The notes below the pieces were generated by a model. It was given only the letters and a program-made list of their open reading frames with translations. It had not been told where the DNA came from and ran no database searches. A stretch of DNA of 10,052 bases from assembly GCA_016256075.1 (NCBI GenBank), contig SDVU01000860.1, positions 1 through 10,052 on the forward strand, read 5' to 3'. This DNA comes from Dictyocoela muelleri (lineage: Eukaryota; Microsporidia). Within the stretch, counting starts at the first letter, position 1; every line of letters begins with the position of its first letter. The translations under genes were made by a program, and so were the position numbers. Shown here piece by piece: positions 1 to 5,663 of the stretch.

Positions 1-22
1 CTGGTGTTCCAATAATACGTCA

Positions 23-47
23 CTTCCTAAGCTACCCAGAAGCTTAG
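23..47 (-). other. small hairpin with a partial tRNA A-box-like sequence
   Basis: A perfect 7-bp stem (27-33 with 41-47, loop ACCCAGA) is visible. Read on the minus strand, 24-37 gives GGGTAGCTTAGGAA, which resembles a tRNA A box. A B box would fall to the left of base 1, so a tRNA-like unit cannot be confirmed. It is listed because two better tRNA-like blocks follow on the same strand within 350 bases. Confidence 0.2.
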
Positions 48-154
48 CTGTATACGCGATTTTCGTTTTATCAATGACTCAGCAGGATACAGGTAATTAG
101 TGGTTTTTTATGAATTTTTATTTTTTCACTACTTTTTGCCGAGATGCGTCGCCG

Positions 155-233
155 CACTCATCCCAGCACCTAGGAGAGCCCATCTGCTTCATTTTCATAT
201 GAGACCAAGTCTTAATCCGCTATACTACACTGG
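155..233 (-). other. degenerate tRNA-like block (tRNA pseudogene or SINE head)
   Basis: On the minus strand 217-227 reads TAGTATAGCGG, a good match to the tRNA A box, preceded by a plausible acceptor strand (GTTCCAG, 234-228). About 60 bases further, GGTGCTGGG (170-162) sits where the T-arm would begin, but the T-loop core TTCRA is not there. The spacing would suit a tRNA with a long variable arm or an intron. The block 140-190 is much richer in G and C than its surroundings. It could be a decayed tRNA gene or the head of a tRNA-derived SINE. A 69-codon open frame crosses it on the plus strand but does not look like protein. Confidence 0.3.
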
Positions 234-306
234 AACAACTGTATATTGTACTATAATTATAAAGTTTAGCCCGCTTAATGTCATTACATCATTATTTATT
301 AAAGAG

Positions 307-380
307 TGACGTCAGCGGTATTTGAACCACGATACTTAAATTTTACATTCAAGAGTGTGGACGACTGAGCTATCTGGCGC
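307..380 (-). tRNA. degenerate tRNA-like sequence (pseudo-tRNA or SINE head)
   Basis: The minus strand carries an A box (TAGCTCAGTCG, 372-362) and a near-perfect B box (GGTTCAAATACC, 328-317, one base longer than consensus). The 5' strand GCGCCAG (380-374) pairs with CTGACGT (315-309) as a 7-bp acceptor stem with one mismatch and one G-T pair. A 6-bp stem CTTGAA/TTTAAG with a 7-base loop TGTAAAA lies in the anticodon-arm position. The D stem does not close and the residue before the possible anticodon is not the usual T, so a working tRNA is doubtful and I assign no amino acid. A tRNA pseudogene or the head of a tRNA-derived SINE is more likely. Confidence 0.45.
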
Positions 381-546
381 AGTAACTCCAAGAGTTGTTT
401 TGTGAGTGTTTGTTTTTTAGTTTTTATATAGCCATAAATGTGTATAATGATGATATTCTATTCTGATAAATATTATCATTATATTCAATTATGGCAATAT
501 ATCTGCTATGAACATGCTCACCCATATTAACTCTTAGAGTTACTTA
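381..546. repeat. fold-back (MITE-like) element with AGTAACTC ends
   Basis: The outer arms 381-409 and 517-546 are imperfect inverted repeats: AGTAACTCCAAGAGTT at the left is matched by AACTCTTAGAGTTACT at the right. Between them lies a second inverted pair, 429-457 with 468-496 (GCCATAA...TATAATGAT...), separated by about 10 bases. The whole unit can therefore fold into a nested hairpin. It codes for nothing. I see no clear target duplication. The AGTAACTC ends resemble the ends of the repeats at 632-790 and 1546-1834, which suggests a shared family, but that link rests on short sequence. Confidence 0.5.
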
Positions 547-631
547 CAAATATATATATATATTTAGCAAAATTTAAGCATGATTTTACCCCTGCTCGGA
601 GGTTAAAATGAGATAAGAGAGTTAAAATTTC

Positions 632-790
632 ATAAACTCTCATATTTAGCCGATAAAACATTATAAAGATTTTATATGAAATACTCGCGCTTTGGCGCGT
701 ATTTCAAATATAAATCATTTCCTTTTAACTTTAATATGAAAATTTTTAAAAAGAGACGGGTGTGAGTAACTCGGGTTACTTATCAACTCA
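632..790. mobile_element. partial MITE, related to the copy at 1546-1834
   Basis: The stretch from TATTTAGCCGATA (about 645) through the GCGCGTATTTCAAATATAAA block to GAGACGGGTGTGAGTAACTCGGG aligns along its length with 1690-1825 in the second copy. Its right end (762-785) holds the inverse of the GAGTTAGTC-type units found at the left end of the second copy. The matching left arm cannot be seen clearly, so this looks like a 3' part or a diverged copy. A short perfect stem CGCGC/GCGCG lies at about 685-698. It is non-coding. Confidence 0.45.
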
Positions 791-860
791 TTAAGGAAGA
801 ATATTTGAAAATATTACTTTTTGACCTGAAAATGGGCAGAATAAAAAAAAGAGATGGGAC

Positions 861-1029
861 TGTTTCTAGAGATAAAATTACATGATAACAACAAATATGA
901 TTGTATTTCTAAATATACGCATTTTTATAGGATATATTTAGCTTCAAAAAATATGAAAAAAATAAAAAATACGATTATTTAGAAAAACAATCATATTCGT
1001 TTTTATAATGTAAATTTACCTCAGAAACA
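861..1029. repeat. fold-back element with 58-59-bp arms
   Basis: The left arm 861-919 begins TGTTTCTAGAG and the right arm 972-1029 ends CTCAGAAACA. As reverse complements they match along their whole length at roughly 80% by eye, with the shared core AATATGATTG...TTTCTAAATA. The AT-rich loop is 920-971. There is no open frame and no clear flanking duplication. A DNA-transposon-derived fold-back or MITE is the likely origin. Confidence 0.55.
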
Positions 1030-1545
1030 TATTTAATTCTATTCTTTTCCTGAATTTTTTAAGTCTAAAAAAGTTAATATTATCAAATAGACGTGCCCAA
1101 ATTACACCATGTTATAAAATATTCAATCAAGCAAAAATATTATTATGTACCTGTATAAAAGAGGATATATAATGATCTGAAAAATATGCTACATGATAGT
1201 AAATCTATAAGCTTTAATTTTAAAGATACGAAATAAGGAAAATATTTACGCTATTGTAACCCTGTGACTAAATTTAAAAAAAAATATTTATTTTATATAT
1301 TGAATAAGTGTTGCTGCGTTTCTAGACCAATTGAACATATTTATGTCCCACGGAATCATAAGGTTTAGAATTTGTAGATTTTTTATTTATAAGAAAATGA
1401 GTGCTAGGTTAACGAAGGCACGTTTATTTTATAAGTTTAGGGACACAGTAAATTACTCCTTTATTTCTATTAGGGTTATGGTATGACAAACTATGTTTTT
1501 TCGTTCTTTTATAAAATTATTTTTCCTTAATGATTTTATAAATCA
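1030..1545. other. gene-free AT-rich stretch
   Basis: No open frame of useful length and no family that I recognise. A 29-codon plus-strand frame starting at 1397 and its opposite-strand counterpart have slightly less AT-biased codons than the surroundings and could be a scrap of old coding sequence, but nothing supports a gene. No terminal repeats or RNA structure were seen. Confidence 0.4.
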
Positions 1546-1584
1546 CCTGAGTTAGTCGCCTGAGTTAGTCACCCGAGTTAGTCG
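1546..1584. repeat. three tandem 13-bp units at a MITE end
   Basis: CCTGAGTTAGTCG, CCTGAGTTAGTCA and CCCGAGTTAGTCG follow one another directly. They make up the left terminal repeat of the MITE that continues to 1834. Inverse versions (CCAGGGGG/GATTAACC type) lie at its right end and at 762-785 in the related copy. Iterated short units at transposon ends usually reflect slippage or repeated transposase-binding sites; which applies here is not known. Confidence 0.65.
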
Positions 1585-1834
1585 CTCCTTTTTTAATAAA
1601 TCATCATATGTAAGAGCAAATTGTATAATTATTATTTGAAATAAGCGCCAAATCGCGATTATCAATAGGTATGAATTCTTTAATTTTCAAAAACTTATAT
1701 TTTTAGCCGATACAAAATTATAGATATTATAACTAGAGATAACTCGCGATTTGGCGTTTATTTCAAATATAAACTATACAATTTACACTTACAGATGATA
1801 TTTTATAAAAAAGAGAGGGGGTGATTAACCAGGG
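1546..1834. mobile_element. full-length fold-back MITE with GAGTTAGTC-type ends
   Basis: Inverted arms at 1585-1658 and 1744-1818 match over about 74 bases at roughly 80%; the inner ends share CGCCAAATCGCGA without change. Outside the arms, the left end holds three 13-bp GAGTTAGTC units and the right end (1819-1834) a worn inverse copy (GGTGATTAACCAGGGG). The loop, 1659-1743, includes TTTTTAGCCGATA, which is shared with the copy at 632-790. It has no coding capacity and no clear target duplication. The right end runs into the open-frame remnant at 1837-2055 and supplies its stop codon. Confidence 0.6.
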
Positions 1835-2034
1835 GGATCCATGTTTTCTAATTTTTTATTGATATTAGCAATTAATAAGTGTAAAACCTTAGATAAACTC
1901 CCACCATCTAGATCCCCTCTCCTCAGATAAGCCACACTCCGAATTACTTCAATATAAATGCCCCCTTTATAAAATGAGCCCAGCGCAATCAACTTTTTTT
2001 CACTTTCTGACGAACCAGAGGTTTTTTGATACAT
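1825..2034 (-). CDS. unknown 69-codon open-frame remnant between two MITEs
   Basis: An ATG at 2034 opens a frame of 69 codons ending at 1825. The part outside repeats (1837-2034) uses a mixed amino-acid set, including RRGDLDGGSLSKVLHLLI, and is less AT-rich than its surroundings, which is unlike the random frames nearby. The last residues and the stop come from the end of the MITE at 1546-1834. Just upstream of the ATG another MITE begins at 2056. I do not recognise the protein. It may be the surviving piece of a gene cut up by insertions, a piece of an older element, or chance. No microsporidian-type C-run precedes the ATG. Confidence 0.25.
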   Translation of the reverse strand: MYQKTSGSSESEKKLIALGSFYKGGIYIEVIRSVAYLRRGDLDGGSLSKVLHLLIANINKKLENMDPPG

Positions 2035-2055
2035 AATTAAAACTAAATAAATTTC

Positions 2056-2582
2056 GACAAAAGTTAAATATACGGTCGTAGGGAAAATTATCCAGTCAGA
2101 GGGAAAAATCGGCAAGAGTTAATTTTAAGATATGAGAGAATATTTTAAGGTCGGAAGGAAAAATCATAGGGTCGTAAGAAAAATTATATGGGCGATAAAA
2201 ATTTAAATTTTGATATATTTTAGAAACGTGAAATTCATTTAGCGGTTCAAAAAAATCTTATAAATTGTGTTTTTTATAAAGTGCCTTTAGAGGGGGGTGT
2301 TTTTAATAAGATCCACAAAAAATTAACACTAAATTTTCCTAATTTTCAATTTTCCCTATCCTTTTAATTTCCCTTCACCTTTTAATTTCCTCCTCCGTTT
2401 TTTAAATTAATATTTTGTCAATATTAAACTTTCATATGTTATCTAGAGTAAAATACATATTAGAGTGTCAAATAAATTTACCACCACCTTATAAATTTTT
2501 CCCTCCCTTCTATCATTAACTTTTACCAAATTTTCCCTCAGACCGTATAATTTTCCCAACGACCGTATATTTAACTTTTGCC
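2056..2582. mobile_element. 527-bp MITE with long inverted ends and an 8-bp target duplication
   Basis: The ends are inverted repeats: the left begins GACAAAAGTTAAATATACGG, the right (reverse strand) begins GGCAAAAGTTAAATATACGG, and similarity continues for about 68 bases. TAAATTTC stands directly outside both ends (2048-2055 and 2583-2590), a perfect 8-bp target-site duplication. The left arm is built of iterated units of about 20 bases of the form GGTCGTAGGGAAAAATTAT. The interior is non-coding and shares its order of blocks (CTTATAAA, AATAAGATCC, GTCAATAT, ATTAGAGTG, CACCTTATAAAT) with 8170-8584. An 8-9-bp duplication is known for Merlin, hAT and P elements (Mutator usually gives 9 or more), so a Merlin-type mobiliser is possible but unproven. 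Confidence 0.8.
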
Positions 2583-2724
2583 TAAATTTCAAAAAAATCC
2601 GAAAATTAAAAAATATTTTTAAATTAAAATAAATAAATTATTTAATTGCCATTTATTCTCTTTTTAAAAGAAAATTTTGATATGTCATAAAGCATCAAAC
2701 ATAATAGCAGTTAAATAAGAACTA

Positions 2725-2822
2725 CACTCTTCCCTCGCTTATAAGACACTGACTTATATTCGAATATAAGACAAAAATATCTTATAATCGATTATAAGAC
2801 AGTGTCTTATAAGCGAGGGAAT
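2725..2822. repeat. left terminal repeat arranged as a large palindrome
   Basis: The terminal sequence 2732-2751 is repeated without error in inverse form at 2800-2819. Between the two lie two more perfect 18-bp palindromes, CTTATATTCGAATATAAG (2753-2770) and CTTATAATCGATTATAAG (2781-2798). The motif TTATAAGAC or its complement thus appears about six times in 90 bases. Repeated subterminal motifs are usual transposase-binding sites; that role is inferred. The right end of the element has only one copy. Confidence 0.8.
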
Positions 2823-3414
2823 TTATAAATTTTTTATTTTTTTTACCCTTATGAAAGAAGGAAAGGACAAAATATAAAGAAAAAGCTATTCGGTGAAATA
2901 CAAATTAGATGTAATTAGAGATTTTGAATCCATGAACCAAGATGGATCAAGAAAAACAAAGACTGATATCCCTTACAAATTTGGAATATCAGTTATAATG
3001 CTCACATAATTGCAAGAGTGTTACGAAAAAGTTGTTGATATATTAGACGACTGTGATAAATCAGTAAAGTCGATTAGAAAGATTTCTAACGGAGAAAGAG
3101 CTATTCCTTATCCAGAATTAGATGTTAAGCTAAGGGATTGGGTTCATTTTATATAATCGAAAGGTTTTTTGTAAAAGACAAGTATTTAAAATATAAAGCT
3201 TTGAGCCATGCAAGCGAACTTAACATCTCAGGATTTTCTTGCAGCACCGGAATTATTTATAATTTTAAAAAAAAGGCATAAACTTGTTTCTAGAGTTCAT
3301 ACAACGTCTAGTGTACTACCAGAAAATGCCAAAGAGCTTGTAATAAAATTTATTAATTCACCACGAAAAATTATTAGGCAATATGACATTAAACCTAGAA
3401 ATATTATCAATTTT

Positions 3415-3478
3415 GAGCAGTTACCCAGGTATATTCGAGCAGGTACCCAGGTATTTCGAGCAGGTACCCAGGTATTTC
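3415..3478 (+). repeat. three tandem 21-22-bp units inside the transposase
   Basis: GAGCAGGTACCCAGGTATTTC occurs twice (3437-3457 and 3458-3478), preceded by a 22-base variant (3415-3436), and is followed by GAGCATGAAAAC. The unit encodes EQVPRYF, next to the first catalytic acid of the transposase. Other pogo-type proteins carry this stretch once, so the extra units are probably a recent duplication by slippage. The one-base difference of the first unit shifts the reading frame. Confidence 0.8.
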
Positions 3479-4178
3479 GAGCATGAAAACAAAAGAACAA
3501 TAACAGTTAAAATGAGAAAAAATATCAAACTACTCAAAGCAAATTCGCCACACGCACGGTTTACTTATACACCAATTATAGCTGCGGATGGTAAATTTAT
3601 AGGGGGTCACTGCCTGTTTTCAAACTTATAAAAAATACCTAAGGATATAAATGAAAACATATTTGTCGATGTGAGTATGACAGGAATGTGGAGTGAAAAT
3701 CTTGTTTCTTCATTATTTTTCATTCATATACTTTCAAGGCCTGAAACGAGGTTTGCTCGAGAACCTGTATTAATAATATTGATTCGATGCAACTCATTTA
3801 AAATTAGCAGGAAAATTTGAAAAGCATAACGTGTTTATTTCTTTTGTTCCAAAAGAAATGATACCTCTTCTTCAAATGCTTGATGTTTCGATTAACAGAT
3901 CTTTTCAGCAGTATTATGGAGACTGTATTAATCAATGGATGAAGGAGGCGGCGATATCTAACACAAATAGAACCAAAACTGAAAATTTAAAAAACCCTCT
4001 TATAAAATGGTTAGTAATATATGTTGGGAATTCACGAAAATGATAAAAAGTGGAATAATTAAGATGAGTTTTGATATTTGTGGTATATCCGAAAAAGTCT
4101 TTGACATTGAAAATTCACATACACCATTAAAGAATCTTTTAAAAGGGGAAAATATAAATCCAGATGATCTTTTTTTGC

Positions 4179-4567
4179 GAAGAGATTGATTTTTCGGAAA
4201 ACGAAATACATCAGGCTATAGAGCAATGGACATCTGTTGGTAATGATGAAAACTTTTTCTATAGGATTATTTCTAAAATATTGTATGAATCAAACAACTA
4301 TCATTTAATAATTCGTGGAAGTATTGAGAAGCAATGAAAAACGATAGTGAGATAAGTGAACTTTTTGATGAAAAATATTTATACAATTTAAGTGTTTGTG
4401 GAACGGTTGCCTCTGAATTAGAAATATTTGTAGCTTCAAAATTATATGGTATAACTATAAATCTATACTATTCACCTGAATCAAATGAACCAGCACACAC
4501 TTATTTATTCAATTCCGAAAAAAATGAAGTCTCTATTTTAAAGTATAATTCAGTTTTTTATAAATAA
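4179..4567 (+). pseudogene. OTU-like cysteine-protease domain at the transposase C-terminus
   Basis: Two frames give the parts of an OTU fold in the right order: VGNDENFFYRIISKILY aligns with the V.GDGNCFYRAIS.lLYG signature, YHLIIRG with the H..LR helix, YLYNLSVCGTVASELEIFVAS with the yl..m...g.wGg..El.a.a block, and KLYGITINLYY and VSILKYNSVFYK with the following strands. OTU enzymes are Cys proteases, mostly deubiquitinases, with a Cys-His pair. In this copy the Cys position is Phe (TTT, one base from TGT), the DGNC Gly is Glu, and the closing HY reads FY, so it would be inactive. A frame change near 4330 splits it. It lies before the right terminal repeat with no second start signal, so it belonged to the transposase protein or a late partner frame. 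Confidence 0.65.
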
Positions 4568-4646
4568 TACTTATGATATTAATACATTTATGAAAATTTT
4601 CTCATTTTCAACTTTTAAAAAACACTCAAAAATTCGGTTTTTTTAA

Positions 4647-4671
4647 GTGTCTTATAAGCGAGGGAAGACAG
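4647..4671. repeat. right terminal inverted repeat of the pogo-like element
   Basis: GTGTCTTATAAGCGAGGGAA (4648-4667) is the inverse of the left end; ACAG completes the element before the TA at 4672-4673. Unlike the left end it is a single copy with no inner palindrome. Confidence 0.8.
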
Positions 4672-4752
4672 TAGCAATTAAATTATAATTTTTTTATGTT
4701 TTTAAAGTTTCCTTTTTGATTTTAAGCATACGTTATTAAACATAAAAGCATA

Positions 4753-4789
4753 TTGTTTTTTTATAAAAAAACAACATATAGTTATATGT
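4753..4789. repeat. two adjacent palindromes
   Basis: TTGTTTTTTTATAAAAAAACAA (4753-4774) is a perfect 22-base palindrome. It is followed at once by ACATATA-GT-TATATGT (4774-4789), a 7-bp stem with a 2-base loop. Both could extrude as cruciforms; no function is implied. Confidence 0.7.
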
Positions 4790-5248
4790 TAATTTAATTT
4801 TTAAAAGAAAGAGGGAATTATTAAGTCGGAAAAATAAAATAAGATTTTTTTTACAAAATAAAACGGAGCAATTCCTGTCTTGGAATTCAAAATATCTATA
4901 TTTTTAATATTTTAATTTTTTACTCTACCCTTTTACCTTCACAATTGGGTTATTAAATTTCTCTTCTAAAAGCGAGGTGGTCCCGCCAAAAAGTATGAAA
5001 AAAAATTTGTTCATATCTTTAAAAATTTTAGACACAAATAAGAGGAGTGTAATTTTCATTTATTTTATGAAGTCATAATATAAATTATTGAAAAATATTT
5101 GTGGGTCGATCTGGTGTGAATTATGATTCGTCGTTCGACAATAAATACAAAATAAAAGAATTTATTTAATGAAACGATTGACTGTGAGGTTTATTACAAA
5201 GTGTTTTCATATTAGGTTTTAATTTTGTAAGTTTAGACCTTATATCCC

Positions 5249-5294
5249 TGAAAATCCAAATATCTCCTCCATGAAAATTCAAATCCCATCTCCA
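5249..5294. repeat. two tandem 23-base degenerate units
   Basis: TGAAAATCCAAATATCTCCTCCA is followed by TGAAAATTCAAATCCCATCTCCA, with a shorter third version (AAAAATTCAAATAGTCTTCA) after an eight-C run at about 5300. It is an old short tandem repeat. Confidence 0.5.
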
Positions 5295-5611
5295 AAAATC
5301 CCCCCCCTAAAAATTCAAATAGTCTTCAAGTAGGGACGTACACACGTTGATAACATCTGTTTAGAGGGTTATTTATAAGAGTTTCTGTTAAAAGAGAAAT
5401 ATAAAAAATCTTCCTGTTTTAATGAGTTTTATGTTTATTAAAAGATAGGTCGATAAATTTGCTGATTAAATTTTCTAGCTTTATTTTCATTTTAAATCGG
5501 CTAGTAATAAGAATCTTCGGCACCTATCTAAAGAATATTGTTTGTCACAACTACCTGGATTTATGGTTACAAATCTATATCTAATTGTTATGAATGAATT
5601 ATTTTATCATA

Positions 5612-5642
5612 GTATTTTTATTTAGACACTAAATAAAAATAC
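5612..5642. terminator. perfect 14-bp hairpin 3' of the helicase gene, with an AATAAA
   Basis: The stem GTATTTTTATTTAG/CTAAATAAAAATAC is perfect with a 3-base loop. It starts 22 bases past the helicase stop on the minus strand, where AATAAA (5622-5617) also lies. It may mark the 3' end of the messenger. Both the hairpin and the signal are AT-only motifs in AT-rich DNA, so the role is inferred. Confidence 0.35.
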
Positions 5643-5663
5643 CATTCAGAACAATATTGCCTA

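Larger units (their letters stand above)
2851..4567 (+). pseudogene. pogo-type DDE transposase fused to an OTU-like domain, broken
   Basis: The frame opens at ATG 2851 and its pieces follow the pogo order. First a Psq-type helix-turn-helix (SYSVKYKLDVIRDFES, TDIPYKFGIS), then a CENP-B-type second helix-turn-helix (YPELDVKLRDWV, then KALSHASELNISGFSCSTG and KKRHKLVSR). The DDE core follows: NFEQ-PRYFE near the first acidic residue (Glu where Asp is usual), FDATHLKLAG with the second Asp, and PLLQMLDVSIN with the third. FDICGIS closes the transposase and an OTU-like domain follows from about 4179. At least five in-frame stops (first at 2875) and about seven frame changes are visible, several at homopolymers (A-run near 3270, T-run near 4170). 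The A-run, tandem-repeat and T-run lesions look like ordinary decay. Confidence 0.8.
2725..4671 (+). mobile_element. pogo/Tigger-like DNA transposon, full length but broken
   Basis: TA stands at both borders (2723-2724 and 4672-4673), as expected for a Tc1/mariner-pogo insertion. The terminal repeats match over about 20 bases: CTTCCCTCGCTTATAAGACAC at the left, its inverse at 4647-4667; the outermost three bases differ somewhat (CACTC against CTGTC). The CCCTCG..TATAAG style recalls Tigger ends. The length of 1947 bp is normal for pogo elements. The single coding region (2851-4567) encodes a CENP-B-type DNA-binding part, a DDE transposase and an OTU-like domain, with several stops and frame changes, so this copy cannot make its own enzyme. 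Confidence 0.85.
4674..5611. other. gene-free AT-rich stretch with palindromes and a short degenerate repeat
   Basis: No frame in this stretch looks coding and no transposon ends were recognised. It includes two palindromes at 4753-4789, a 10-base palindrome GTCGTTCGAC near 5132, and two adjoining 23-base units at 5249-5294. A short AAGTCGGAAAAATAAAAT sequence near 4822 faintly recalls the MITE at 2056-2582 but is too short to call. Confidence 0.45.

Noticed and set aside
100-309. 69-codon plus-strand open frame
   Set aside because: It overlaps tRNA-like blocks, has no recognisable protein pattern and lacks any start signal.
551-562. TATATATATATA as a promoter
   Set aside because: It is a simple repeat in AT-rich DNA with no gene following.
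1397-1486. Short plus-strand frame with mixed codons
   Set aside because: Only 29 codons, with no family match by eye and no start signal.
1546-1584. CRISPR-like short repeats
   Set aside because: The 13-bp units abut with no spacers and form a MITE end.
3208-4189. Separate small genes between 3208 and 4189
   Set aside because: All are pieces of one broken transposase in different frames.
4334-4567. Independent 77-codon gene
   Set aside because: It continues the OTU-like domain from the preceding frame and lies inside the transposon.
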